Source: Paraburkholderia elongata
GTDB taxonomy: Bacteria > Pseudomonadota > Gammaproteobacteria > Burkholderiales > Burkholderiaceae
DNA: 64,000 nt
Assembly (NCBI RefSeq): GCF_013177735.1
Contig: NZ_WOEZ01000150.1
Span: 1 to 64,000 of the forward strand
Direction: 5' to 3'
In this document: one piece after another, positions 18,459-27,626 of the stretch
Numbering within the stretch: position 1 is the stretch's first letter
Layout: every line of letters starts with the position of its first letter
Program-made: the position numbers and the translations under genes
The notes under the pieces: generated by a model
What the model saw: the letters and a program-made list of their open reading frames with translations, nothing else
Told to the model about the DNA's origin: nothing
Database searches by the model: none

Positions 18459-20261
18459 ATGAGCGATCACACCCCCATCAGCGGCCCGCAGGCCATGACC
18501 CCGTCAGAAGCTTTCGTCGAAACCCTGGCCGCGAACGGCGTGACCGACATGTTCGGCATCATGGGCTCGGCCTTCATGGACGCCATGGACATCTTCGCGC
18601 CCGCCGGCATCCGTCTCATTCCCGTGGTGCACGAGCAGGGCGCCGGCCACATGGCCGACGGCTATGCACGCGTATCGGGCCGCCATGGCGTGGTGATCGG
18701 CCAGAACGGCCCGGGCATCAGCAATTGCGTAACCGCCATCGCCGCGGCCTATTGGGCGCACAGCCCCGTGGTTATGATCACGCCCGAGGCGGGCACCATG
18801 GGCATTGGTCTCGGCGGCTTCCAGGAAGCGAAGCAGCTCCCCATGTTCCAGGAGTTCACCAAGTATCAGGGCCACGTCACCCATCCCGCGCGCATGGCTG
18901 AATTCACCGGCCGCTGCTTCGACCGTGCGCTGGCCGAGATGGGCCCGACCCAGCTCAACATTCCGCGCGACTACTTCTACGGCCAGATCAAGGCCGAGAT
19001 TCCGCAACCGCAGCGCCTCGACCGCGGCCCCGGCGGCGATCAACGCCTGAACGAAGCGGCTGAACTGCTCGCCGAGGCCAAGTTCCCGGTCATCATCTCC
19101 GGCGGCGGCGTGGTCATGGCCGATGCAATCGAGGAGTGCAAGGCGCTGGCCGAGCGCCTGGGCGCGCCGGTCGTCAACAGCTACCTGCACAACGACTCCT
19201 TCCCGGCCGACCACCGGCTGTGGTGCGGCCCGCTCGGCTACCAGGGCTCCAAGGCGGCGATGAAGCTGATCCAGCGCGCCGACGTGGTGATCGCGCTCGG
19301 TTCGCGCCTGGGACCGTTCGGCACGCTGCCCCAGCACGGCATGGACTACTGGCCGCAGAACGCCAAGATCATCCAGATCGACGCCGACCACAAAATGCTC
19401 GGCCTGGTGAAGAAGATCTCCGTGGGCATCTGCGGCGACGCCAAGGCCGCCGCGGTTGCACTCACGCAGCGCCTCGAAGGCCGCACCCTCGCCTGCGACG
19501 CCTCGCGTGAAGAGCGCGCCGCTCACATCGCTGCGGAGAAGGCGGCGTGGGAGAAGGAACTGGATGGCTGGACGCATGAGCGCGACCCCTACAGTCTCGA
19601 CATGATCGAGGAGCAGAAGAATGAGCGCACGCCCGGAGGCGGCACCTATCTGCACCCGCGCCAGGTATTGCGCGAACTCGAAAAGGCCATGCCGGAAGAC
19701 GTGATGGTCTCCACCGACATCGGCAACATCAACTCGGTGGCCAACAGCTACCTGCGTTTCACCAAGCCGCGCAGCTTCTTCGCCGCGATGAGCTGGGGCA
19801 ATTGCGGCTACGCGTTCCCCACCATCATCGGCGCCAAGGTGGCCGCTCCCCATCGCCCCGCTGTCTCCTACGCCGGCGACGGCGCCTGGGGCATGAGCCT
19901 GATGGAAACCATGACCTGCGTGCGTCACAACATTCCGGTCACCGCGGTGGTCTTCCACAACCGGCAATGGGGCGCCGAGAAGAAAAACCAGGTTGACTTC
20001 TACAACCGCCGCTTCGTCGCCGGTGAACTCGACAACCAGAGCTTCGCGGGCATCGCGCGTGCGATGGGCGCCGAGGGTGTCACGGTGGACCGGCTCGAGG
20101 ACGTCGGCCCGGCGCTGAAACGTGCAATCGACGCACAGATGAACCACGGCAAGACCACCATCATCGAGATCATGTGCACCCGCGAACTCGGCGATCCGTT
20201 CCGCCGCGATGCGCTGGCCAAGCCGGTGCGTCTGCTGGACAAGTACAAGGACTATGTCTGA
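18459..20261 (+). CDS. xsc: Sulfoacetaldehyde acetyltransferase
   Basis: A 600-aa thiamine-diphosphate enzyme that converts sulfoacetaldehyde and phosphate to acetyl phosphate and sulfite, the desulfonating step shared by taurine, isethionate and sulfoacetate catabolism. The N-terminal PYR domain has the catalytic Glu59 in HEQGAGHMADGYARV. A central domain follows (about residues 195-330). The C-terminal PP domain has the ThDP motif from GDGAWG (Asp474) to NRQWGAEKKNQ. Length and motifs match Xsc rather than acetolactate synthase. It follows the aldehyde dehydrogenase gene by 170 bp with its own palindromic promoter region and precedes pta after a terminator-like hairpin. Confidence 0.95.
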   Translation: MSDHTPISGPQAMTPSEAFVETLAANGVTDMFGIMGSAFMDAMDIFAPAGIRLIPVVHEQGAGHMADGYARVSGRHGVVIGQNGPGISNCVTAIAAAYWAHSPVVMITPEAGTMGIGLGGFQEAKQLPMFQEFTKYQGHVTHPARMAEFTGRCFDRALAEMGPTQLNIPRDYFYGQIKAEIPQPQRLDRGPGGDQRLNEAAELLAEAKFPVIISGGGVVMADAIEECKALAERLGAPVVNSYLHNDSFPADHRLWCGPLGYQGSKAAMKLIQRADVVIALGSRLGPFGTLPQHGMDYWPQNAKIIQIDADHKMLGLVKKISVGICGDAKAAAVALTQRLEGRTLACDASREERAAHIAAEKAAWEKELDGWTHERDPYSLDMIEEQKNERTPGGGTYLHPRQVLRELEKAMPEDVMVSTDIGNINSVANSYLRFTKPRSFFAAMSWGNCGYAFPTIIGAKVAAPHRPAVSYAGDGAWGMSLMETMTCVRHNIPVTAVVFHNRQWGAEKKNQVDFYNRRFVAGELDNQSFAGIARAMGAEGVTVDRLEDVGPALKRAIDAQMNHGKTTIIEIMCTRELGDPFRRDALAKPVRLLDKYKDYV

Positions 20262-20316
20262 TCCGTCCGTTGTCTGAAGGTCCGGGGGCGGGGAGCACAT
20301 TTCCTCGCGCCCGCCG

Positions 20317-20358
20317 GGCCGGAAACGGGATTTCCCCTGCCGTTTCCGGCCTCTTTTT
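20317..20358 (+). terminator. Intrinsic terminator or attenuator between xsc and pta
   Basis: GGCCGGAAACGG (20317-20328) pairs perfectly with CCGTTTCCGGCC (20340-20351), followed by TCTTTTT. The 12-bp GC-rich stem and T-run fit a rho-independent terminator. It sits only 25 bp before pta, so it may lower pta expression relative to xsc rather than end the operon. Confidence 0.7.
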
Positions 20359-20382
20359 CAACCGTGACCGCCACCCAGTGCC

Positions 20383-21420
20383 ATGAAAGCCATCAATCGC
20401 ATCATCGAACGCGCCCGCACTTCGCCGAGACGCATCGTGCTCTGCGAGGCCGAAGATCCCCGCATGCTGGAGGCGGCGCAACGCGCGACGCGTGAAGGGA
20501 TCGCCCGCATCGTGCTGGTGGGCCCGAGCGCGCCCATTCGCGCGGCGGCTGCCGAGCACAACATCGAACTGTCCGGCATGGAATTGGTGGATCCCGCGAC
20601 CTCGCCACTCGGTCCCCCGCTTGCCGAAGCGCTCTTCGCACTGCGCAGCAAAAAAGGCATGACGCCGGAGGAAGCCAAGCAGGAAATCCTCAAGCCTCTC
20701 TGCTTCGCCAACCTGATGGTGCGGCTCGGTCATGCCGACGGTTCGGTGGCCGGCGCCGTCCACACGACCGCCGACGTAGTCCGCACGGCGATCCAGATCA
20801 TCGGTATTCATCCTTCGTTCAAGCTGGTGTCGAGCTTCTTTCTGATGATGCTGTGCGAGCCCTTCCACACGCTCAAAGGCGGGCTGATCTTCTCCGACTG
20901 CGCACTGGTGGTGGACCCGGACGCTGGTGAGCTGGCCCAGATTGCAATGGCAGCGGCCGACAGCGCGCAAAACCTGCTGATGGAGGAGCCGCGCGTGGCC
21001 ATGCTGTCATTCTCGACCAGTGGCAGCGCCCGGCACGCGGCAGTTGACAAGGTCGTGGAAGCGACGCGCCAGGTGACAGCCTCGCGCCCGCATCTGGCGA
21101 TCGACGGCGACGTGCAGCTGGACGCGGCACTCGTCTCCGAGATCGCCATGCGCAAGATCGAGCACTCGCAGGTGCAAGGACACGCCAACGTGCTGATTTT
21201 CCCCAGCCTCGAGGCCGGCAATATCGGCTACAAGCTGGCCGAGCGGATCGGGGATGCGAAGGCAATCGGCCCCTTGCTGCAGGGCCTGAAAAAGCCTGCC
21301 AACGATCTTTCGCGCGGCTGCAGCGCGGACGATATCTACTACGTGATCGCGGTGACCGCCGTGCAGGCGCAAACCGCGGCTGAGCCGGCGACCGCCCACA
21401 CCACGCCGCTCGCGTCATGA
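20383..21420 (+). CDS. pta: Phosphate acetyltransferase
   Basis: A 345-aa phosphotransacetylase of the short form, lacking the N-terminal regulatory domain of E. coli Pta. It converts the acetyl phosphate from Xsc to acetyl-CoA. Family motifs include VLCEAEDPRMLEAAQRA, KPLCFANLMVRLGHADGSVA, MLSFSTSGSARHAAVDKV and LIFPSLEAGNIGYKLAERIG. It is downstream of xsc on the same strand, as in other sulfonate degraders, and converges on cobT with a gap of about 100 bp. Confidence 0.93.
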   Translation: MKAINRIIERARTSPRRIVLCEAEDPRMLEAAQRATREGIARIVLVGPSAPIRAAAAEHNIELSGMELVDPATSPLGPPLAEALFALRSKKGMTPEEAKQEILKPLCFANLMVRLGHADGSVAGAVHTTADVVRTAIQIIGIHPSFKLVSSFFLMMLCEPFHTLKGGLIFSDCALVVDPDAGELAQIAMAAADSAQNLLMEEPRVAMLSFSTSGSARHAAVDKVVEATRQVTASRPHLAIDGDVQLDAALVSEIAMRKIEHSQVQGHANVLIFPSLEAGNIGYKLAERIGDAKAIGPLLQGLKKPANDLSRGCSADDIYYVIAVTAVQAQTAAEPATAHTTPLAS

Positions 21421-21522
21421 CCAGCTCGTGTTCGGCGTGCTGGTTGTGACTGGTTGCGCTCTTATCCTGCGTTCTCTGCGCCAGTTATTCCTGCTGTAAT
21501 TCCTCTAAGGCCGCGGGACCGG

Positions 21523-23280
21523 CTACCTCCTGCCGGCCTGCCCGCGTGCGCCGATCCAACCCGCAATCTCAGCGAACAACTTCATGTCGGGCGGCACCGA
21601 GAGGTCCACCGCCAGACAGCGGCGGTAATACGGGCTGAGATCCAGCCCGACGCCCAGGCCCAGCACTTCCACGTCGCGCGAGGCTTCGTGGCGCGCCACG
21701 ACGGCCTTGAGATGATTGTCGAGATAGAACGTGTCGTTGGCCTGGCCCGTCGCGCTGTCCATGGGACTGCCATCCGAGATCACGATCAGGATCCGCCGCG
21801 CCTCGGGACGGGCGACGAGACGCGCGCAGGCCCAATCGACCGCTTCGCCATCCACGCCCTCGCGAAACAGGTCTGCCTTGAAGAGCGCGGCAATGTCGGC
21901 GCGAGCGCGTCGCCAGCTCCGGTCGGCGTCCTTGAACACCAGATGAGACAGTTCATTGAGCCGCCCCGGATGATGAGGGCGGCCCTGCGCCAGCCAGTCG
22001 AGCCGGGCCCGGCCGCCGTTCCATGCGCCGGTGGTGAAGCCCAGGACCTCGGTGGTCACGCCGGCCTGGTCGAGCGCTCGCGTGAGGATATCCACCATGA
22101 TCGCCACCGGCTCGATATGCGCTTTCATCGAGCCCGAGCAGTCGACCAGAAAGCCGACCACGCAGTCCGCCACGAGCGTGTTCCGCTCCAGCCGGAACAG
22201 GCGCCGTTCAGCGGGAGAACTGACCAGTTGTGCGAGGCGCCGCCCGTCGATGCGGCCGTGCTCTTCACCGAACGACCACCCATCGCGTTGCGGTATCGCC
22301 AGCGCCGCCTTCAGCGCGTGAGCCAGCCGCGCCACGTTGATGCCCTGCGCGGCGACGCGTTCGTCGAGCCGTTCGCGAAACTCGCTGAGCAAGGCTTTGC
22401 GGACCAACGCGCCCGCAGATAGCTCGCGGTCATAGCGCGTCGTATAGGCGCGATAGCCCTGCTCCGATGCCTCGAGCACGCGGCTTTGGCCGGTCAGCGC
22501 AACGGCCATGTCCTTGTACTCGTCGTCCTCGACGTCGAACCAGAGCGAGAACGCCGTGCGCGGGGCTTTGTCGTCGCTCTCCTGAGGGTCATCCTGTGCA
22601 TCGTCCAGCGCGTCTGCACGGGCGGCACGGATCATCTCGCCCACCAACCTCGCCAGTTCGAGCGCGTGGACAGCGAACGCGCCCTGCTCCTGCCGATGCC
22701 GGCGCAATCCCGCCAGCGACACGCCCAGCACCGGCACGATCGCCGCGCGCGTGGCTTCGATCAGGTCTTCGGTTTCTTCGAGCACAGGCCAGCCCGTCAG
22801 ATGCGACCACGCAATCTGCGCCACCGTGTACAGGAGAATGCCGAGGTGGTCCTCGGCGAGCCCGGAGCGGTAGAAAGCCCGCGACCAGGCCTCGAACCGA
22901 TCGCGCAGGTTCTGCACCAGGCCCGGCATGCCCAGCGGCGTCTGTGTTTCGCACCTCAGTTGCTCGAGCAGTTCGAACACCAGCCGCTCGACGGGATCGG
23001 TCGGGTATAGCCGGCTGTGCAGCGCCGCGTCGGAGTGCATGAGTCGCAGGGCCGCGCCATCGGCGGCGCCGCGCAAGGACGCGAAGTCGTCTTGCTGCGG
23101 GTCGGTGCGCAGATGCGGTGCGTGCAGGGGCAAAGGCCGCAGATCGCGACACAAACGGCCTTCGCGGTAGTGCAAAGCGGCGTCGCCAGTGAGCGCGCGC
23201 ACGGCCGCCGCGCAGAGCGCCTCGCGCTGCTCCGCGCGGAGGGTCGCTTGCCGCTGGGTCACCTGCCTGTCCGACGCCAT
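21523..23280 (-). CDS. cobT: CobT-like VWA-domain protein
   Basis: A 585-aa homologue of cobaltochelatase subunit CobT. It has a helical N-terminal region, a short acidic stretch (about residues 223-239; ALDDAQDDPQESDD) and a C-terminal von Willebrand A domain with the metal-ion site D380-x-S-x-S (LVDCSGSMKAH) and a later ISDGSP motif. CobT normally works with the AAA+ protein CobS and the catalytic subunit CobN to insert cobalt in aerobic B12 synthesis. No cobN or other cobalamin gene is in the window. Its ATG overlaps the cobS stop (TGATG). Placement next to xsc-pta suggests that this pair could instead serve as a chaperone for a sulfonate enzyme, by analogy with other AAA+/VWA pairs; this is speculative. 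Confidence 0.8.
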   Translation of the reverse strand: MASDRQVTQRQATLRAEQREALCAAAVRALTGDAALHYREGRLCRDLRPLPLHAPHLRTDPQQDDFASLRGAADGAALRLMHSDAALHSRLYPTDPVERLVFELLEQLRCETQTPLGMPGLVQNLRDRFEAWSRAFYRSGLAEDHLGILLYTVAQIAWSHLTGWPVLEETEDLIEATRAAIVPVLGVSLAGLRRHRQEQGAFAVHALELARLVGEMIRAARADALDDAQDDPQESDDKAPRTAFSLWFDVEDDEYKDMAVALTGQSRVLEASEQGYRAYTTRYDRELSAGALVRKALLSEFRERLDERVAAQGINVARLAHALKAALAIPQRDGWSFGEEHGRIDGRRLAQLVSSPAERRLFRLERNTLVADCVVGFLVDCSGSMKAHIEPVAIMVDILTRALDQAGVTTEVLGFTTGAWNGGRARLDWLAQGRPHHPGRLNELSHLVFKDADRSWRRARADIAALFKADLFREGVDGEAVDWACARLVARPEARRILIVISDGSPMDSATGQANDTFYLDNHLKAVVARHEASRDVEVLGLGVGLDLSPYYRRCLAVDLSVPPDMKLFAEIAGWIGARGQAGRR

Positions 23281-24269
23281 CAGCGGATGCCCGCTGGGTG
23301 GTCTTCAACGTTGGCGTCGGCCTCGAGTTCGGTGCCGAAGCAGCGCTGAAAATACTCGGCCACGATCGACCGCTCGGCTTCATCGCACTTGTTCACGAAG
23401 GTCAGGCGAAACGCCATCGCGGGATCGCGGAAGATCTGGCAGTTCTCCGCCCAGTTGATCACCGTGCGCGGCGACATCAGCGTCGACAGGTCGCCGCTGG
23501 CGAAGCCCTTACGGGTAAGCTCCGCCACGCTCACCATCGATTCGATCAGCGCGCGTCCCGCCTCGTCAGCAAGTTCCGGGACTCGCGCAAGCACGATGCC
23601 GGCCTCTTCCGCGCGCGGCAGATAGTTGAGCGTCGCCACCACGTTCCAGCGGTCCATCTGCGCGTGATTCAACACCTGCGTGCCGTGATACAAACCGTTC
23701 AGATTGCCCAGCCCCACCGTATTGGTCGTGGCGAACATGCGGAAGTACGGATGCGGATGAATTACGCGATTCTGGTCGAGCAGCGTGAATTTGCCGTCGC
23801 GCTCGAGAATGCGCTGGATCACGAACATCACGTCCGGACGCCCGGCATCGTATTCGTCGAAGATCAGGGCGACCGGGCGCTGCAATGCCCATGGCACGAT
23901 CCCCTCCTGAAACTCCGTGACCTGCAGATCGTCGCGCACCACGATCGCGTCTTTGCCGACCAGATCGAGGCGGCTGATATGGCCGTCGAGATTGACGCGC
24001 ACGCACGGCCAGTTGAGGCGGGCCGCAACCTGCTCGATGTGCGTCGACTTCCCGGTGCCGTGCAAGCCCTGCACCATCACCCGGCGATCACGGCTGAAGC
24101 CGGCCAGAATCGCCAGCGTCACCTCCGGATTGAAGCGGTAGACCTCGTCGATCTCCGGCACGTGGTCGTCACGCTCGCTGAAAGCGGGCACCATCAGGCT
24201 GGAATCGATGCCGAAAACGGTCCGTACTGCGACCATTCTGTCGGGTTTGCCAGTCACGATATCAGTCAC
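23280..24269 (-). CDS. cobS: CobS-like AAA+ ATPase
   Basis: A 329-aa MoxR-group AAA+ ATPase strongly resembling CobS: VFGIDSSLMVPAF near the start, Walker A GLHGTGKST (residues 68-76), EQVAARLNWPCVRVNLDGHI, Walker B ALIFDEYDAGRPD, and MSPRTVINWAENCQIF. It forms rings that remodel or load a partner in an ATP-dependent way together with the VWA protein. It is the first gene of a two-gene unit with cobT (one-base overlap). The promoter side carries a 17-bp palindrome of the xsc type. CobN is missing from the window. Confidence 0.85.
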   Translation of the reverse strand: MTDIVTGKPDRMVAVRTVFGIDSSLMVPAFSERDDHVPEIDEVYRFNPEVTLAILAGFSRDRRVMVQGLHGTGKSTHIEQVAARLNWPCVRVNLDGHISRLDLVGKDAIVVRDDLQVTEFQEGIVPWALQRPVALIFDEYDAGRPDVMFVIQRILERDGKFTLLDQNRVIHPHPYFRMFATTNTVGLGNLNGLYHGTQVLNHAQMDRWNVVATLNYLPRAEEAGIVLARVPELADEAGRALIESMVSVAELTRKGFASGDLSTLMSPRTVINWAENCQIFRDPAMAFRLTFVNKCDEAERSIVAEYFQRCFGTELEADANVEDHPAGIR

Positions 24270-24328
24270 TTCATTCTCCTCCCCGCTGCGGGAACGTTCG
24301 CTCGCCTCAGTCGGGTAATTTCAATTTT

Positions 24329-24345
24329 CGGTACATTTTGTTCCG
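24329..24345. promoter_or_regulatory. xsc-type palindrome upstream of cobS
   Basis: CGGTACATTTTGTTCCG (minus strand CGGAACAAAATGTACCG) lies 60 bp before the cobS start. It matches the xsc promoter palindrome at 14 of 17 positions, including all outer CGG/CCG bases. Shared operators imply co-regulation of cobST with xsc. Confidence 0.5.
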
Positions 24346-24413
24346 TTTTATTATAAACAGAATCTCACGCCTTGGGCGGCGCTTCGTCCGCATTCGCCTG
24401 GCAGGCCGCTCGG

Positions 24414-25718
24414 TCAACGTACAGTCGCCATCTCGTCGAAGGGTTTCGTGCGCCGCTCCATCGCTCGCGCCGACCATGCCGAGAGCAGCGCCGACAAAAT
24501 CACGTAGCCGCACACGTACCAAGGTTTGCCACCATCCAGGCGCAGCAGCGCCGTCGCGATGATCGGCGTGAGGCCGCTCGCGAAAATACCCGAGAACTGA
24601 TACACGAACGAGATGCCGGTATAACGCACCTCCGGATCGAACAGCTCGGCAAAGAGTGCGGCTTCCGGACCGTAGACCATGGCGTAGAAGATGCCGAACG
24701 GAATCACCACGCCGAGCCAGACGGCCAGCGTATTGCCGGCCTGAGTCTCCATCAGCCAGAACGCCGGCAACACCGAGACGCCACAGATCAGCGAGCCCCA
24801 GCGATACACGCGCGCACGTCCCATCAGGTCCGACATCCTGCCGAAGAAAGGAATGAAGAAGCACATCACCATCGCCGCGATCATCACGCCGGTGAGTGCT
24901 TGCGTGCGACTCATCGAAAGATGCTGCGTGAGGTAGCCGATCATGAACACTGCGAAGATATTGAAGAACACCCCGTCGATCCAGCGCGCGCCCATGCCGA
25001 GCAGCACCGAACCGCGATAACGCGTGATCATGTCGACGAAAGGGATTTTCACGGCGCGGCGGTTGCGCTTGAGCGCGAGAAACTCGGGCGTCTCCATCAC
25101 CTTGACGCGGATGTAAAGGCCGAGCACCACGAGCAGCAACGAAGCGGCAAACGCGACCCGCCAGCCCCATGAGAGGAACGCCGCTTCCGGCAGCAGCCGG
25201 GAAATGCCCGCGACGACGCCCGACGCGAGGCACAAGCCGATCGACAAACCGATCTGCGGCAGGCTCGCGTACAGACCGCGCCGGTTCGGCGGGGCATATT
25301 CATAGGCCATCAGCACCGCGCCGCCCCATTCGCCACCGAGCCCGATGCCCTGCAACACGCGCAAGGCGAGCAGCAGAATGGGCGCCCAGATGCCGATCTG
25401 ATCGAAGGTCGGCACGAAGGCGACCCCCGCCGTCGAAATCCCCATGATGACGAGCGTGCAGATCAACGCGGACTTGCGTCCGATCTTGTCGCCGAAGTGA
25501 CCGAAGATCACGCCGCCGAGCGGCCGCGTCACGAAGCCGACGGCGAACGTGCCGTAGGCCAGCATCGTCGAGACGAGCGGATCGTGAGCGGGAAAGTAAA
25601 GCTTGTTGAACACAATGCCGGCCACGACGCCGTACAGAAAAAAGTCATACCATTCGACCGTCGCGCCGATCACGCTCGCGAATGCAACGCGGCGGATAAC
25701 CCGCTTATCGATTGCCAT
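24414..25718 (-). CDS. iseU: MFS transporter of the metabolite:H+ symporter type, probable isethionate carrier
   Basis: A 434-aa transporter with about 12 membrane segments. It opens with the MHS-family signature ASVIGATVEWYDFFLYG, and has FGHFGDKIGRKSAL between helices 2 and 3 and LQGIGLGGEWGGA in helix 4. Related carriers move organic acids and betaines with protons. It lies 23 bp downstream of the GMC dehydrogenase on the same strand. A transporter next to a GMC dehydrogenase near xsc matches the isethionate genes described in Cupriavidus necator, so isethionate is the proposed substrate by context. Confidence 0.65.
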   Translation of the reverse strand: MAIDKRVIRRVAFASVIGATVEWYDFFLYGVVAGIVFNKLYFPAHDPLVSTMLAYGTFAVGFVTRPLGGVIFGHFGDKIGRKSALICTLVIMGISTAGVAFVPTFDQIGIWAPILLLALRVLQGIGLGGEWGGAVLMAYEYAPPNRRGLYASLPQIGLSIGLCLASGVVAGISRLLPEAAFLSWGWRVAFAASLLLVVLGLYIRVKVMETPEFLALKRNRRAVKIPFVDMITRYRGSVLLGMGARWIDGVFFNIFAVFMIGYLTQHLSMSRTQALTGVMIAAMVMCFFIPFFGRMSDLMGRARVYRWGSLICGVSVLPAFWLMETQAGNTLAVWLGVVIPFGIFYAMVYGPEAALFAELFDPEVRYTGISFVYQFSGIFASGLTPIIATALLRLDGGKPWYVCGYVILSALLSAWSARAMERRTKPFDEMATVR

Positions 25719-25741
25719 AGCGCCTCCTCCAATGTTTTGTG

Positions 25742-27409
25742 TCAGTACTGCGCTTCCATGCGCGGCGATTGCGATTGCGCTTGCCCGGCCGGAAGGTCGC
25801 CCAGACGAGCATCCTCGAGGATCATGCTGGACGCCTTCTCAGCAACCATCACAATCGGTACGTTGGTATTGCCCGAAACCAGCGTGGGCATGATCGAGCA
25901 GTCGACCACTCGCAATCCTTGCGTGCCATACACGCGCAACCGTTCGTCGACCACCGCGCCCGGATCGCTCGCGACGCCCATCTTCGCGGTGCCGGAGGGA
26001 TGAAAAATGGTCTGGCCGTATTCGCGGCAAAAGTGCAGCAATTCATCGTCGCTTTGCGCTTCCCGGCCAGGACGCACTTCGCGTTTCATCAGCGATGCCA
26101 TGGGCTCCGTGGCGGCGACACGACGCGCGAAACGCACCCCCGCGACCGTCGTGCGGCGATCGAGATCGGTCGCCAGATAATTCGGCTGGATCGACGGGGC
26201 GTCGCGCATGTCGCTCGTGCGGATCCGCACGCTTCCGCGCGACTCTGGCCGCAACTGGCAGATCGAATAGGTGCAGCCTGGAAACGCGTGGACATCGCCG
26301 CCCGCGGTGTCGGCTGAGAGCGTGGAGAAGTGGAACTGGATGTCGGGCGTTTTCGCCTCATCCGGCAAGGCGCGGCAAAACATGCCGCCCTGATTGATGC
26401 CGACGGACAGCGGGCCTTCGCGAAACAGCGCCCATTGCAAACCCATCTTTGCGCGACCCGTCCAGGAGTGCAGCAAGTCGTTCGTCGTGATGGGACGCGT
26501 CACTTCATAGGTCAGACGTACCTGCAGATGGTCCTGCAGATTCTCGCCGACGCCCGCTCGATCGGCGACCACCGGAATACCCAACTCATTGAGCAATGTC
26601 GCCGGCCCCACGCCCGACACCTGCAACAATTGCGGCGACTGCAGCGCGCCTGCGGTCAGCACCACCTCGCGCTGCGCGCGCACTTCGTGAACCTTGCCGT
26701 GCTGCACATAGCGAATACCCGTAGCACGCGTGCCGTCAAAGAGAATCTTCGATGCCAGCGCGTCAGTCTCGATCTGCAGATTCGGACGGCTGCGCGCGGG
26801 TTTGAGGTAGGCGACGGCCGTCGAACAACGCCAGCCATGCCGCGTGGTCAGCTGGTAGTAGCCGACGCCTTCCTGATCGCCCTGGTTGAAATCGTCGACC
26901 GTTGGGACGCCCAGGCGATTTGACGCGGCGATAAACGCGTCCACGAGTTCGTGGCGCTGTTTGATCGTAGAGGCCCACAACGGACCGCCCACGCCACGTG
27001 TCGGCGACTCGCCGAGCTCGTTGTGTTCGAGCCGCCGGAAGTAAGGCAGGCACTCCTTCCAGCTCCAGCCACGATTGCCGAGCGCGGCCCAGTGGTCGTA
27101 ATCCTCTTTCTGGCCGCGAATGTAGATCAGCCCGTTGATGGAACTGCAGCCACCCAACGTGCGCCCGCGCGGCCAGTAGAGCTTGCGGTCGTGCATGTTC
27201 GGATCCGGGTCGGTGTAAAAGCCCCAGTTGTAGACCGGATGAAACATGGTTTTGCCGTAACCGATCGGAATATGGATCCACAGAAAGCGGTCGGGCGGAC
27301 CGGCTTCGAGCAGGCATACCGAGTAGCGGCCATTCTCAGAGAGGCGGTTGGCGAGGACACAGCCAGCCGATCCCGCGCCGACGACCACGTAATCGAAACT
27401 CCGTACCAT
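25742..27409 (-). CDS. iseJ: GMC oxidoreductase, probable isethionate dehydrogenase
   Basis: A 555-aa FAD-dependent alcohol dehydrogenase of the glucose-methanol-choline family. The FAD-binding motif is DYVVVGAGSAGCVLANRLSE, the first GMC signature is GRTLGGCSSINGLIYIRG, the second is TAGALQSPQLLQVSGVG, and the end has the catalytic His in FHPSGTAKMG. It would oxidise isethionate to sulfoacetaldehyde, feeding Xsc. The start at 27409 has ggaga upstream and begins close to the FAD motif; an in-frame ATG at 27451 is weaker. By sequence alone choline or another alcohol is possible; the transporter, divergent IclR gene and nearby xsc favour isethionate. Confidence 0.68.
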   Translation of the reverse strand: MVRSFDYVVVGAGSAGCVLANRLSENGRYSVCLLEAGPPDRFLWIHIPIGYGKTMFHPVYNWGFYTDPDPNMHDRKLYWPRGRTLGGCSSINGLIYIRGQKEDYDHWAALGNRGWSWKECLPYFRRLEHNELGESPTRGVGGPLWASTIKQRHELVDAFIAASNRLGVPTVDDFNQGDQEGVGYYQLTTRHGWRCSTAVAYLKPARSRPNLQIETDALASKILFDGTRATGIRYVQHGKVHEVRAQREVVLTAGALQSPQLLQVSGVGPATLLNELGIPVVADRAGVGENLQDHLQVRLTYEVTRPITTNDLLHSWTGRAKMGLQWALFREGPLSVGINQGGMFCRALPDEAKTPDIQFHFSTLSADTAGGDVHAFPGCTYSICQLRPESRGSVRIRTSDMRDAPSIQPNYLATDLDRRTTVAGVRFARRVAATEPMASLMKREVRPGREAQSDDELLHFCREYGQTIFHPSGTAKMGVASDPGAVVDERLRVYGTQGLRVVDCSIMPTLVSGNTNVPIVMVAEKASSMILEDARLGDLPAGQAQSQSPRMEAQY

Positions 27410-27626
27410 TGATGTCTCCGTGCCGATGCCTTTACTTTTAAAACGGATCATTTCGTCTCAATTTATTGGATGGCAGTTTCGACTTCAAGCAAATCCGGTT
27501 ACGATTGATTAATCCGGTACGAAAACCGACTTTTTCGTTTCACTATTCAATCTGCCCGCACGCGTTCATCCGGGTTGTCACTGATCCGTTCGGGCTGCAT
27601 TCACCTTCATCCGCCTCGGGAAGGAC
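27410..27626. promoter_or_regulatory. Divergent promoter region between the GMC dehydrogenase and IclR genes
   Basis: This 217-bp AT-richer region separates two divergent genes. It holds repeated ccggt motifs (aatccggttacg and aatccggtacgaaaaccg, about 27492-27528) that recall half-sites of the other IclR operators here. No perfect palindrome was found. Confidence 0.3.

Noticed and set aside
18504..20300. 598-codon minus-strand open frame over xsc
   Set aside because: It lies antisense to a gene with full ThDP-enzyme motifs, has a Val/His/Arg-rich composition typical of antisense frames in GC-rich DNA, and shows no family motif.
21454..22422. 322-codon plus-strand open frame over cobT
   Set aside because: Antisense to the VWA metal-site region of cobT; no independent support.
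21523..24269. Reading the AAA+/VWA pair as NorQ/NorD or CbbQ/CbbO
   Set aside because: The AAA+ protein matches CobS over several long blocks, including the N-terminal VFGIDSS region, so CobS/CobT is the better family call; the other pairs are used only as functional analogies.
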